A DNA stretch of 64,000 bases from Saccharum officinarum (taxonomy: Eukaryota; Streptophyta; Magnoliopsida; Poales; Poaceae), in contig CM036160.1 of the NCBI GenBank assembly GCA_020631735.1, positions 9,082,746-9,146,745 of the forward strand, read 5' to 3'. The position numbers and the translations under genes were made by a program. Shown in pieces: positions 1 through 11,360 of the stretch. The number at the start of each line of letters is the position of its first letter. Position 1 is the stretch's first letter. Below the pieces are notes generated by a model that was not told where the DNA came from, searched no databases, and was given only the letters and a program-made list of their open reading frames with translations.

Positions 1-1335
1 CAAAATGGAACACAAAGAAAACATGCGATGACAGAAGAACAAATAAAAGCAGAGATAACAGGTACCAAAAATGATAGAACTGTTTTAAGCAAAACGACGA
101 CCCAAAAAATTAGTTCTCAAAAAGTTGAAGAAGTAGTGGTGATTTCATAACTGTTCTTGAAAGTGGCTCATCATCGCATACGCCAAAGTGGCTCAATTTA
201 TTAAGAATAACAAAAACGACAATGTACATGTAATGACCCGTGTGAATCCATATGCCAAATGGCTCAGCTCAATGATATATCACTACAATTTGCCACTGTC
301 ACCGAGAATACTAAAAACTGCAAAAAAGGAACCAGGGGACTGAAAGCAGGGGACTGGTTACATCACAAGGTACCAGAAACAAGGTTTTTTTAGGACAAGA
401 GCATAGTATAACAAAGTTGAAGAAAAACATAAAGCCCGGACAACAGTTTTTTTTCCAGTTACCAGTCAAGTGCAGGAAATAAGATTGGAATGCAGGCTCA
501 GAAAAGTAGGTCATCATTGCATATGCCAAGCGCCTCAGTTTACTAAGAATAACATAAAGGATAATATATATGTAATGGTTTGTGTCACTCCATATGCCAA
601 ATGCATCAATTCAATAAACTTGGAATAGAAATATCATAAAAGACCGAGTATTAGCCATAACATATGCTGAGGCCTCACCTCAAATGCAAATCAGACGAGA
701 ATGAAACGATGGTAAAAGAGCGATAATCATGCCTGTTCTCATATACCATAGTTGGGGAAAAAAAGACACTTGTTTGCAATATGATTGGCACAGAAATATA
801 GTCAGAAAAAAATACAAAATAACGATGGCATGGAAATATGCTCAGGTTTATTGGATGCACCTCTTAGGCACTATCATATGGTAAAATTGAAATGGCTACT
901 TCATCAACAATAGCATATTCTGTGGATAAAATAAATCAATCAGCACCATAGGAATTGTACCTCACAGGCATTGGCATATGGTAAAATTAGAATGGCTACA
1001 TCATCGGCAATGACATATGCTCGGGATTAAAATAAATAAATCAACAGCATTGGCCTATGGTTATATATGTTGAGAAGATCACAGCAATAGCACAACGCAT
1101 ACAAACATGGTCAGACTGTATTGGCCGATGAACAGGAGCATCTTGAGTAAGGCAAATCAACCCATACACATAGAAAACGAAATCAAGGGGCAAAGGTTAA
1201 AGGGGAATTTTTTAGGTGACCGTACAAACACCAAGGAAGTTCAAGTAGGAAGAAATCGAGCGGAGCACAGAATCTGCCATGGAGACATGGCCTACACAGG
1301 AACATGAAGATTTGAGAAAGAGAAGCAAGTAATTG
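1..1335. repeat. AT-rich intergenic DNA with degenerate tandem repeats
   Basis: I see no gene here. Two kinds of diverged tandem repeat are visible. A unit of about 340 bp with a block containing 'catatgccaa' and 'ctcatcat' starts near 165 and again near 505. A unit of about 100 bp containing 'catatggtaaaatt' and 'atggctac' runs from about 861 to 960 and again from about 961 to 1060. The short ORFs are not supported by codon pattern or homology. This may be the interior of a decayed transposon, but no termini are recognisable. Confidence 0.5.
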
Positions 1336-2063
1336 GCTGCAGGCTCATAGTCCGCCCGGACCTAATCTGTACAAAGGACCGGCTCCGAGGAAGCAGCACC
1401 TGGAAATCCCGCATCCACCGGCACAGATGACAGAGGAGGGCAGGGAGGCGAGGCGCGTGCACTCACCAGAGACGGCGACCCATATCCGTGGCCTTCGCAG
1501 AGTCCCACGAGGAGAGCCGGCATGGGAGGGATAGGGTTTAAACGCCATACCTTGAGGTGGCTGCCATCCACGGAGCCGTTGGGGGTAACGACCTGGTGGC
1601 CGGCTCTCATGTCCCCGGCGAGCGCCTCCACGCGGGAGCAGGGCACTGCTGCCGGGGGAGGGTTGGCGCTAGGCCGCCATGAGCAGCTGCCTGCGCGTCT
1701 GGGGTGGCCGGTCGGGCACCAGGGGTAGGCCACGCAGAGGGCTGTGCCCGCGCCGGCTGCACGCTCACCAGCGGTTAGCGACCAGCCAGGGCTGCGGCGG
1801 CGGCCGACGTGAAACCGGACAGCAAGCCAGCTGGCCGGCCAACAGGGGCCATGCCACGCGGGGCCTGTGCCTCCCCGTGCGCTCATCGGATTGGCCTCGC
1901 CGGGGCGTGGCGCCGTGGGGGCCACCACGCCGCCGCACCACCGGTGGGCTCAGCGGGCCGCGCCTGCGCCACCACAGGGAGAGGGGCCACCGCACCGCCG
2001 TGCCTGCGGGTCGTGCTGCGGCCACGAGGAGAGGGAGAGTGAGAGAGGTAGGAAAGAGCAGAT

Positions 2064-2207
2064 CTAGGGTTTGGAACAGAGTCGGGAGGAGGCAGCGTCG
2101 AGGGGGGGCGCGGCGGGGGCGGCAGCGGCCCCTGGTCGTGGCTCTCCGTGGAGGGGGATGGGCACCGTAGGGGCGCACGCGCGGCCTGCCAAGGGCGCCG
2201 CCGCCAT
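2064..2207 (-). CDS. small hypothetical ORF (47 aa) downstream of the TATA-like box
   Basis: This ORF starts at the first ATG after the TATA-like sequence and pyrimidine-rich leader. It begins MAAAPLAGRAC, is rich in Ala and Pro, and ends at TAG inside the AAACCCTAG motif. The start was chosen for its good plant context (GGTGATGGCG). I recognise no domain. It could be an uORF, an N-terminal exon (Ala/Pro-rich transit-peptide-like sequence is common in grasses) or chance. Confidence 0.2.
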   Translation of the reverse strand: MAAAPLAGRACAPTVPIPLHGEPRPGAAAAPAAPPLDAASSRLCSKP

Positions 2208-2305
2208 CACCGCCGCCGGCGTCGGGGGAGACAGGGAGAGCGAGAGCGGGCGACGAAGAGAGAAGAAGAAAGGAAAGAATCCAGGAGGGGAATCAGAAGC
2301 TGCTG

Positions 2306-2315
2306 TATATATTTA
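2306..2315 (-). promoter_or_regulatory. candidate TATA box (minus strand)
   Basis: Minus-strand TAAATATATA lies about 100 bp upstream of the ATG at 2207 and just before a pyrimidine-rich, UTR-like stretch (2220-2285). Spacing and context fit a plant core promoter, but no transcript evidence is available. Confidence 0.3.
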
Positions 2316-2928
2316 GTGGGCCGGCTCCGAAAGAGAAGCTGAAACTGGAATAGAAGCACGGGAAGAACAAGAAGCAGGGCCAGAATCCGCTTCGGCTTCG
2401 TAGGAGGAGCTGTAAATTCGCGAGAGAAGCACGGGAAAACCACGAATTAGACCCAGAACCTGCTCCGGGGAGAATCCGATTCGGGACATCATGGCCATCC
2501 GATGGAAGATCAGACGGTCAGGAAGATTTAGGGCGACGTGGACACCGGTTCTCCTTTAGGAGCCCGCGACGTTTGTAGAGTTAAATTCCAACACTCTGCA
2601 TCGCCCGGAGAGGCAACGGACGTCTCAAGAAGATGCGTCGTGCTGCATGGAGGAGATGCTTGGCCAAAATGTTGCTTGCTGCATGAAGTACCTACTGTAC
2701 ATACATTGTTAATTAATCTGTGTTAATTAACTTTCGCAAACAAGATTTTTTTAGTACCCTAGCCAGTGCTACAGGGTTCACAACCAAGCTGAAAGTTAAG
2801 TAAGCAACCAGGAGGAACGTCCAATTCGTGAGATGCCAATGTATTATGTATTCCAAAAAAGAACCTGCATATATAAAATATTCAAAACCACAAACGCACA
2901 ACAAAGTATAGCTGCCCTAACAGTAAGG

Positions 2929-2967
2929 CCCCCCCCCCCCACACACACACACACACACCCCACACCT
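2929..2967. repeat. poly-C / (AC)n microsatellite
   Basis: A run of about 12 C followed by about nine AC units and further C/A repeats. Confidence 0.9.
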
Positions 2968-3071
2968 GCTAGAGTTTGATAGTCTTGTGGGATGACAAGG
3001 GCATGTCGAGTGGGCCCTATATGTCATTGTCTAGTGGAATGAATTTGATAGTCTTCTTTCACGAGCCTTTC

Positions 3072-3185
3072 CCTGTTCGCTTGGCTTATCAGCTATACTT
3101 TTTCAGCGAAGGAAAAGTATTTTCCTCTCACAATAAATTAGCCAACAGTACTTTTCAGCCTGACTTTTTAGTAAAGCGAATAGGC
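3072..3185. mobile_element. small MITE with CCTGTTCGCTT-type ends
   Basis: About 114 bp. The left end CCTGTTCGCTTGGC is mirrored by a right end AAGCGAATAGG. Related short elements sit at 25168-25255, 25787-25911 and 53422-53528. Too short to code; I infer a non-autonomous DNA transposon, superfamily uncertain (possibly hAT-like). Confidence 0.5.
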
Positions 3186-3735
3186 CCAATGGTCCGGAAA
3201 ACAGGGCTACCAAAAGTAGACGGAGCCTCAAATCAAAAGTAGAGACCTTGATTTAAGGGCACATGCTAGAGTTGCTCTTAGCTATCTAAACTTTAACCCA
3301 ACTAAATTTAGTTGGCCTAAACTTTAGTCATAGGTGATGTGAACAGGCTCTATATATACTCGACCCATTCCAAAGTAACTATCTACATTTGTATCTTCTA
3401 ATATGTTTATTATTAAAACATACTCTAATGTTAATCTAATGATGAAACTTAATATTCACCATTTTTATTATAAAAAATATTCTAATATTAATCTAATGAA
3501 ACTTAATATTCACCATAAATATTAGTATACTCCCTCCATATCTAAACAAAATCAATTCTAGAGTTGTGTTAACAAGTAAATCTTTTTCATAATGTCCTTA
3601 TTTGGTGTCATATATATATATTTATGTTTCTTTTCTATAAATTGTATCAAACATAAAAAAAATCACTTAAGATAACTCTAGAAATTAATTTATTCAAAAA
3701 TAAAGAAATATTCTATATATATTTGGTTAAAATTG
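3186..3735. repeat. AT-rich stretch with local duplication and a Stowaway-like end
   Basis: No gene. An AT-rich segment containing 'ctaatgaaacttaatattcacc' variants occurs twice (about 3430-3470 and 3490-3520). A Stowaway-type terminus CTCCCTCCAT starts at 3530, but I cannot find the partner end, so this MITE is probably truncated. Confidence 0.4.
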
Positions 3736-4000
3736 GACTGTACATACTAGTATGCACTAGTAGTTACAGTAGTTGGTAATGGAAAAAAAAACAAAGGAAC
3801 CCCATGGCTGCAACGAACCACATGCATGACAGTCCTGAGAGGCAGTAGCACGCAGGAACGCAGGCTTTGGATTTGGTCGCACAAGGGACCGGAATCGGAA
3901 TCGGCACGACGAGTACGGTGCAGGTGGCAAGCAAGCCGCATTTTTTACAATTCTACCCTTTTTTCGAAGAAAATTCACGTTTAGACCCCTAGGCAACGTA

Positions 4001-4276
4001 TAGGGATGAAAACGGATCGGATACGGACGGATTCCACCGATATCGTATTTGTTTTCATATTTATGTCCGGATTCGAAATCGAATACGGATAGTATAAAAA
4101 ATGCCGGATAGGATACGATTGGATATCGACATTATAAATATGTGATTTAAATATTCGGATACGAATACGGTATCGGATGTTAAATATTCGGACTCGGATA
4201 CAGACGGATTAAAACCCCTCTAAACAGATTCGGTCTCGAATACGGTCGAAAAATATCCATACCGTTTTCATCCCTA
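4001..4276. mobile_element. hAT-type MITE inserted in the MULE left TIR
   Basis: 276 bp with perfect 15-bp terminal inverted repeats TAGGGATGAAAACGG and an 8-bp target site duplication GCAACGTA (3993-4000 and 4277-4284). The empty site is preserved in the opposite MULE TIR as ctagacgacgtaaactc. The interior is rich in CGGATA repeats. The 8-bp TSD points to hAT. Confidence 0.85.
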
Positions 4277-4855
4277 GCAACGTAAACTCAAATTTAGACC
4301 TTGGGGGTCGACGCCATGATTCACAGCGTCGAGGTTACACGTCTCGACGCCGTGACTCACGACGTCGAGCTTCGTAGACCTATTTGACGTGGCAGATGAT
4401 CTGCCAGACAGCTCGACGCCGTAAATCATGGCGTCGAGCTCGACGCCACAAATCACGGCGTCGAGCCTAGATTCAAAGTTGTATATACGTTATTGTCAGA
4501 TATATGACCGGAGCCAATTAAGCTAGGCTTATTACTTCTTAGTCACAAGTATTTTTCTTGTCGATGCCGTCTTACCTATACGTTATTGTTGTATTTAGCA
4601 TATACGTTCAGCGTACGGTCCGCATCATCGGACGTACTGTGCTTGCAAGAAAACATGGGCTACAAATGGCCAGCACATAAAGTGGTCAAATAAAGTAAAC
4701 ACGGGCGTATATGCGACTACTTTTTATATGCCGACTCGATCGTGCGTGCGTGGCTCTAATTAATTATCCCCGATCCCGTCCAATGTTTCCAGTCTTTTCA
4801 ATGTCGCCTTTTGGTTTGCCTTTTTCTGCATGCATGTATTTCTGTTCTGCTATCT

Positions 4856-5094
4856 GGCCTTGTTTAGATGGCTTCAAAATTTTAAATTTTTACTTTTTAT
4901 CTTATCACATCGAATCTGTAGACACATACATAGAACATTAAATATAGATAAAAAATAATTAATTGCACAGTTTGGTTGTAAATTACGAGACGAATCTTTT
5001 GAGCCAAACTAGTTCATGATTGAACACTAATTGCCAAATACAACCGAAAGTGCTACAGTAGCCAGATTCTAAAAGTTTTTCATATAAACAAGGC
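4856..5094. mobile_element. Tourist-like MITE (GGCCTTGTTTAG family)
   Basis: About 240 bp. It starts GGCCTTGTTTAGAT and ends ATAAACAAGGC, with the internal landmarks shared by all copies of this family in the window: TCACATCGAATCT, AGCATTAAATATAGATAAA-like, CACAGTTT and CGAGACGAATCTTTT. It lies inside the outer MULE. Confidence 0.75.
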
Positions 5095-5651
5095 AATATG
5101 TTCGAGTTCGACACCTCACTAGTTACTGTTGACGGGAACATTCCTGTGCTTCATTTGCCTTGTTGCTGGCCTGGTCAAGCCACGGGGAAAATCTGCAGCT
5201 ATATAGCCTAGCTCAGGTACAAATAAACTCGGGTAATCAAGAATATATAGCTAGCTCCATCCACACCTTTCTCTCCTAGTGGTCAACAATATAACGTGCC
5301 TGCGTGTGTTGATCCTCGGTCTTCTTATTGGAGGTGGCCAACTGTACGCAGCTACTAGTGATCAGTGTGCTTGTATCGTCTAAATGGGGCACAGTACAGT
5401 ACTCCTACATGCATGTTAATCAACTTGCCTTTTTCTTTTGGCCACCACAAGCAACCGAATTGGCCTGGCTGCTGACTCCCACAGTGTCAGTGTGTACGGA
5501 ACTTAACTAATGATGATACGCTAGGCACTTATCTAGTCAGTGCAAGTGCAAGACTCAACCAATCTATGGGTTGATTGCTATCTCCACGACTCCATCCAGG
5601 CATCCAGCTGGTGGTTATTAGCATGCATGTTCTTGAATTGCATCCGTAGTG

Positions 5652-7539
5652 CCGTCTTTTTTTTTAGCCCTTTTTTCGAAAGATTTTCTCAAATATGCCC
5701 CTGACGGAAAGATTTCAGGAAATGGACCCAGGGCTTGGCGCCATCAACACTGGCGCCAAGATAACACAGCTTGGCGCCGTTAACGGTGGCGCCAAGCCCC
5801 CATGCCACTTGGACGACGACGCCGAGCTGGCGCTGACGTGACAGCACCTTGGCGCCGTCACCATTGGCGCCAAGCTTGGCGCCATCGTCATTGGTGCCAA
5901 GCCTGGCGCCACAGACCTGTTACCATGTATATCATTTTTTATGCTAAGTATTTCTAGGTTGTTCTAAGTGATCAAACAGAAAGTCACTGTAAAAACTCTA
6001 GAGTTAGTCACATTTCTCAATATCCAAGTCATGGTAAAATTTCAAATTTGTAAATGTCCAAGTCATGGTAAAAAAATTATTTTTTCATATGTCTACCACA
6101 TGGTAGTTGGTATTCTAACATATCCAAGCCGTAATAAAAATACAGATTTATTTGGCTAAGTCTTTAAATTTACTATGGGATGAGGATGAAAATATGGCTA
6201 AGTCTGGATTTTTACTGTGATTTGGACATTGACAAATTTAAAATTTTACCATGACTTGGATATTGAAAAAGAGCTTCATGTTTTGGACTTTGATATTTAA
6301 AATTTTACCATGACTTGGACCCTACTTCCATGACTTAACATGAAGCCCTTTTTACGAGACTTAAAATTCCATCTTATAGTAAAATTAGGGTCCAAGTCAT
6401 GGTAAAATTTTAAATATTCAAGTCCAAAACATGAAGCCCTTTTTCAATATCCAAGTCATGGAAAATTTTAAATTTGTCAATGTTCAAATCATAGCAAAAA
6501 TCCAGACTTAGCGAAATTCTAGCATAGTCAAGTGATAGTAAAATTGAAGAGTTAACCAATTTCTAGGTTGCCCATCATATGATAAATATCAAGACTTTGG
6601 CAAAACTTTATATGTCCATCTCATAGAAAAATTAGGGTCCAAGTCATGTTAATTTAGAGCTTTGTATATCCATCTCACGGTAAAATTATTTTGCTGCGGC
6701 CTGAATATGTTAGAATACCAACTACCATGTGATAGCATCAAATTTGTCAATGTCATGGTAAAATTTCAGACTTAACAAATTCCAACACGTTCCATCGCAT
6801 GGTAAATTTATAGACTTAATAAATTTTCATATGTCCATCTCATGGTAAAAATTTTGATGGGCATATGCAAATTTTGGCTAAGTTTTTAAATTTTGACCCC
6901 AAGTAAAATTTTAAATATCCAAATCCACAACATGAAGCCATTTTGCAATATCCAAGTCATGGTAAAATTTTAAATGTCTTCAAATTTACCATGTGATGGA
7001 TATATGCAAAATTTACCATGACTTGATTATTTAAAGACTTAGCCAAAATTTGTAAATTTCAGACTTAGCAAAATTTAAAGACTTAATCTCATAGTAAATT
7101 TAAAGACTTAGCCAAAATTTGAAATATCCAAACCATGATAAAATTTGCATATGTCTATCTCATGGTAAAATTCTAGACTTAGCCAATTTGCATATGTCTA
7201 AACCTTAGTAAATATCAAAACTTAACAAATTCCAACATGTCCACCTCACGGTAAATTTGGGTACTTAAAACAGGGTCTTGGCGTCGTGATCTGCGGCGCC
7301 AGGCTTGGTGCCAATTAGAGTAGCGCCAAGTCTTGGCGCCAAAGATCACGGCGCCAAGACCCTGCCACGTCAGCGCCACGCGTTAAGGTCTTGGCGACAG
7401 TTACCTTGGCGCCATACCGTGTTACCTTGGCACCGACGACCATGGCGCCAAGATAAGGGTCTATTTTTTTAAAATCTTTTCGTCAGTCATATTTGAGAGA
7501 ATCTTTCGAAAAAAAAGGCTAAAAAAATAAAAAAGACGG
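5652..7539. mobile_element. long-TIR Mutator-like element (inner), nested
   Basis: 1.9 kb nested in the outer MULE. The ends CCGTCTTTTTT..TTTAGCC are inverted, with a perfect 9-bp TSD TCCGTAGTG (5643-5651 and 7540-7548). TIRs are about 280 bp (5652-5935 and 7260-7539) and packed with CTTGGCGCCA-type palindromes. Like the outer element it has a TTTTTTCGAA block near the tips, so the two appear to be related families. No transposase; the interior is a repeat field. Confidence 0.8.
5940..7260. repeat. dispersed direct and inverted short repeats inside the inner MULE
   Basis: A motif of about 25 bp built around CCAAGTCATGGTAAAATTT, and its reverse complement, recur many times in both orientations with small changes. 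There is no coding sequence. Transcripts would be strongly self-complementary. Confidence 0.75.
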
Positions 7540-7632
7540 TCCGTAGTGCATGCCATGTTCGTTCTCAGCGGGTCAACATGCACGCATGCATGCATGTGTA
7601 CGCGTTCTGACCGTTTCCCGTGTTTGCGTGAT

Positions 7633-7715
7633 TCATATATCGCTGCACATATAGTATATACAACATGCATCCCATAAATATACTCATATATCGCTGCACA
7701 TATAGTATATACAAC
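7633..7715. repeat. 51-bp direct duplication
   Basis: A 32-bp block containing TATCGCTGCACATATAG occurs at 7633-7664 and again at 7684-7715, just inside the right TIR of the outer MULE. Confidence 0.85.
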
Positions 7716-8171
7716 TTTGAATCTAGGCTCGACGTCGTGATCTGCGGCGTCGAGCTCGGCGCCGTGATTTACGGCGTCGAACTATCTGTCAGATCATCTG
7801 TCAGGTCGAATACGGCCACGAAGCTCGACGTCGTGAGTCACGGCGTCGAGATGTGTAACCTCGACGCCGTGAATCATGGCGTTAACCCCTAGAGTCCAAA
7901 GTTGAGTTTACGTCGTCTAGGGGTCTAAATGTGAATTTTTTTCGAAAAAAGGTCAAATTGTAAAAAATACGGGCAAGCAAGCAATCCATCGCATGGGTTC
8001 CATTTCGAGCGAGAGCGACGGACGTATCAGCAACAGCAACAGGACACTCTCTCTGGTTCCTTCTTTCCTTAACTTTGCCGCTCTCGCTCGCTCTCCGGCC
8101 GTTGCTGCACAAAAGTTGCTTCTGCAGTCGCCCAAAGGCTGGGTAGAAAGGGATAGCCTGGGAGGGAATTA

Positions 8172-8190
8172 CCCCCCCCCCCCCCCCCCC
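8172..8190. repeat. poly-C tract
   Basis: An uninterrupted run of about 19 C followed by (AACC)n-like sequence. Confidence 0.95.
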
Positions 8191-9054
8191 AACCAACCAA
8201 CATGCACTGCTGTGCTTGCTTGCATGCCGGGTCATACAGCCTCTAACAAGTCAATCACTTGGCCGTCGAAACAACCAGACCACGTTTACAGTACTCCTAC
8301 GTGCGTGTGTGAGCGCGTCAGTGTCTCCATGCCTCCACTACTGCTGCTGCTGCCAATCTCTCACACTTGCTGAAAATTCAGCAAAAAGTATATCATACAC
8401 ATGAGATACGTACTTTTGACAACAATACACTTCTCATTAAAATATTTAAACAATTATTCCTTTTTAAAGTGTGTATACTAGAAGTTAAAGATGTCAAAAA
8501 CGTATCATTCCACTAGCTTTATTTTAAGTAAAATTATGTAAATTGATAAGTGTTTTGTAGCTAAAAGATCATTTATTTTGAGACGGATGGAATACTTGAG
8601 AAGTGTTTAGTTAAAATCTTAGCTTCAACTATGTATTTGGCTAACATCAACATGTTCATGGCTTCATGCATATGCATATATATATGGTTATTCATGTATA
8701 CACTGAGCCAATTTTTTTAATATAGTAATAATAATAGAAACGAGTAGTTGTAGCATCACTATAGAAGTATTTTTGAGGTTTTTTAACGGCATAGGTTGGA
8801 TAATATAGATTGAGGGTTTCCTTTGGGTTGTTTTGAATAATATTGGAGGTAGGCAATTTAGATGCAAATTTAGACGCTCCTTTATATATTTTTTATAGTG
8901 GGATATTTGATAAACTTGTATGAAGATTACAATTTACAACTTAATATAGGATATATTACATGATGGCGGTGGTTGGTAAGTTAGATTAAGATTTTAAGGG
9001 CTACTTTCAACTGCTTTTATAATGCTTGAAGTGGATCATAAGTTTTCCGAATAA
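8191..9054. other. intergenic AT-rich DNA
   Basis: No recognisable gene. A weak Stowaway-like right end (GAGACGGATGGAATAC near 8598) suggests a decayed MITE at about 8405-8610. Confidence 0.35.
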
Positions 9055-9295
9055 GGTCATGTTTAGTTCCCAAAAACACCCAAAAAATTTTGCACAGTAC
9101 CCATCACATCGAATCTTTAAACGTATGCATGTAGCATTAAATATAGATAAAAAAAATAACTAATTACACAGTTTATCTGTAAATGTCAAGACAAATCTTT
9201 TGAGTCTAGTTAGTCCATGGTTAGACAAGTTTTGCCAAATAACAACGAAAGTGCTATATAAATTTTTTCAAAATTTTTCGGATCTAAACAAGCCC
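9055..9295. mobile_element. Tourist-like MITE with TAA target duplication
   Basis: It starts GGTCATGTTTAGTTCCC and ends GATCTAAACAAGCCC, flanked by TAA on both sides (9052-9054 and 9296-9298). The 3-bp TAA TSD supports the PIF/Harbinger (Tourist) assignment for the family. Confidence 0.75.
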
Positions 9296-9550
9296 TAAAT
9301 AGCAGATGTTTTATGATTTTTATGAGAATTTATACTAGTATATACGGTGTACGTAGAAGCAGGTAGAGCTGCGCACAGTAGTTGTGCATGTTATCCAAGC
9401 AAGCAAGGAAGCCCAATGGTCAAAAGAATCGAATCTTATCGAACACAGCTGGATGGGACTTAAAGCAATGTCACCGACGCACCTACTAGTATATGCAGAT
9501 GCTGCCCTACGACTGCTACACTTCACATGGATCATTTACATTTTTATAAT

Positions 9551-9814
9551 GGCCTTGTTTAGTTCCCCAAATTCACCCTAAATTTCACTATGCAAAAAGA
9601 AGATTCTCCATCACATCAAAATATCGGCACATGCATGGAGTACTAAATGTAGATGAAATTAAAAACTAATTGCACAGTTTTATTGTACTTTACGAGATGA
9701 ACATTTTGATCCTAATTAATCAATGTTTGGAGAATTATTACCAAATAAAAACAAAAGATGAACAGTGATTCGGTACAGTGTTTGAGTCACCGATTCGGTG
9801 AACTAAACAAGAGC
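9551..9814. mobile_element. Tourist-like MITE, second subfamily
   Basis: Starts GGCCTTGTTTAGTTCCCC and ends GAACTAAACAAGAGC, with AAT on both sides. The internal CATGGAGTACTAAATGTAGATGAAAT and GATTCGGTACAGTG landmarks differ from the first subfamily and recur at 18791 and, in reverse, at 21345 and 53637. Confidence 0.7.
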
Positions 9815-9880
9815 AATAAGCCAAATAAATCCACCATACAACATGCATGCAATCTCCATGAGTCTCTGCCCCAGCTTTGA

Positions 9881-10105
9881 GGGGGTGTTTAGTTCCCAAA
9901 AATTTTCACCCCAAAATATCACATCGAATCTTGCGGCACATGCATGAAGCATTAAATGTAGACAAAACAAAAAACTAATTGCACAGTTCACCGTGAAATT
10001 GCGAGACGAATCTTTTAAGCCTAATTAGTCCATGATTGAACAAAAATTGCCAAATAAAAATAAAAAGCTACAGTAGACGGATCCAAAAATTTTTGCAAAC
10101 TAAAT
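9881..10105. mobile_element. Tourist-like MITE
   Basis: Starts GGGTGTTTAGTTCCC and ends GCAAACTAAAT, with the family landmarks TCACATCGAATCTTG, AGCATTAAATGTAGA and CGAGACGAATC. The ends are somewhat decayed. Confidence 0.65.
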
Positions 10106-10365
10106 CAATTTAATGGATATAATGTCATAATTTTGTATAACTTTATCTTAAGTAGAAATTTCCTATATGTAGTTAGTTTCTAGTTTTTACAAAAGAAAAT
10201 GATAATGATGATTATTACTAAACAAGGGTCACTACATGTATATTAAGAAATATATTATAATGAGGCATATATTTAGTGTTGTAAATGTTATTAATATTCT
10301 TTATAAACTTATCTAACCTAACTAATTTGACTTAAAATAGAATTTTTTATACTATTTTTTTTACT

Positions 10366-11170
10366 AAATTTTAGTAGCGGTCTCGAACTTGTCCCGAGTT
10401 CTCATTTAGATTCTGAATTTTCAAATTACACATCCAGTTCTCCAAATTCGTTCAAAGTTCTTATATTGTTACTTACAAGTTGCACGTTTGGCTTCCTAAA
10501 CTTGTATCGAGTTCTCGTCTTGGTATTCGTACTTGCAAATTGCGTACTCAAATTCCTAAAGTACTATTATATATCGTTATGGTTTATCCTCTTGTGCACC
10601 ACCGTCATGCATACTCACCTTAGCCACACCACACATGCCCGCTTACCCCTGTAGCCACATAGCGTTGCAGCACGCTCGACAAGGGAGAGGTAGGAGTGTG
10701 TTGGTGGTGTTCACAATGTGACTGTCGCGAGGCAGGAGTCGGCGCCATGGTGAGGTGGAGCAGAAACGAGTCAAGCTGAACCGAGAAGGGCCACAGCCGG
10801 TGAAGGCTCAGTCGGAACGTACGATAGGGCAAGCATCATAATTAAGGACGATCAAGTCGCATAGCAGATCCTACCTGAGCTCCCGGCCAGATGCCTCATC
10901 TCCGTGCGCAATACCACTGTTGATGGGCGAAAATTGTGCAGCGCGATGTGGCCAAACAAGTCTGGTGGGCATATGCAACACAACACGGTGTGGGGAAAGA
11001 GGATGGACCAAGACGGTACACTAATATAAGTTTAGGGAGCTGAGCATGTATTTTGAAAATTTTGATACCGGAACGAGAACTTGAATTAGTTCAGAGAGAT
11101 AAATGTGTAATTAAAAGGACCAGGACCTAGATCAAAACTTGAGACAAATTCAAAGATTGTAGTGAAATTT
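10366..11170. mobile_element. inverted-repeat-bounded element, possibly MULE-like
   Basis: The left flank (AAATTTTAGTAG..TCTCGAACTTGTCCCGAGTT, 10366-10590) is the imperfect reverse complement of the right flank (11020-11170, ..TTGAGACAAATTCAAAGATTGTAGTGAAATTT). The interior (about 10600-11000) is moderately GC-rich and has no product I recognise. I could not fix a target duplication. Confidence 0.45.
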
Positions 11171-11195
11171 GACTGAATCATATATAGTCAAACCT

Positions 11196-11360
11196 CACGA
11201 TGGGCATCCGGTTAACCAAAACCGATCAATTCGGTTCTTCGTCTTTCACTAAAATTCGGTTATCTGAGAAACAAGGATCAATTGGTTCTTCTAAAAACTT
11301 AGAACCAAGCAAATTCAATTTCGGTTCGGTTCCGATTATAACCGAAAAACCCGAGTACAC
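11196..11360. repeat. CGGTT/AACCG-rich block, left
   Basis: Repeated TTCGGTT and AACCGA motifs forming short hairpins (GGTTCTTC..TTAGAACC). A similar block lies at 17700-17845, so the chromovirus solo LTR appears to have landed between the two ends of an older repeat. The class of that repeat is not clear. Confidence 0.4.

Larger units (their letters stand above)
1340..2325 (-). other. GC-rich, CpG-rich block, possible gene or captured-gene 5' region
   Basis: A sharp rise in GC content between AT-rich flanks. Read on the minus strand it has the layout of a grass promoter and 5' exon: TATA-like sequence near 2306-2315, a pyrimidine-rich stretch, an ATG in GCGGTGATGGCGGCG context at 2207 and an AAACCCTAG motif near 2062-2070. 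Donor-like sites (CTCAAG|GTATGG near 1553 and CTGGTGAGTG near 1468) lie downstream. Open frames exist on both strands, as expected from GC content alone, and none resembles a protein I know. It could be a host gene 5' end, a gene fragment caught by a transposon, or a CpG-rich transposon segment. Confidence 0.35.
3936..7972. mobile_element. long-TIR Mutator-like element (outer), non-autonomous
   Basis: The ends are CCG(C/T)ATTTTTTACAATT in inverted orientation, flanked by a perfect 9-bp direct repeat GCAAGCAAG (3927-3935 and 7973-7981). The inverted repeats extend about 270 bp (3936-4488 on the left, which includes a later hAT MITE; 7703-7972 on the right). They are filled with CGACGCCGTGAnTCACGGCGTCGAG-type palindromes. 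TSD length and long TIRs fit the Mutator superfamily. No transposase is visible. The interior holds a Tourist-like MITE and a second long-TIR element, and 4489-4855 and 5095-5651 contain nothing I recognise. Confidence 0.8.
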
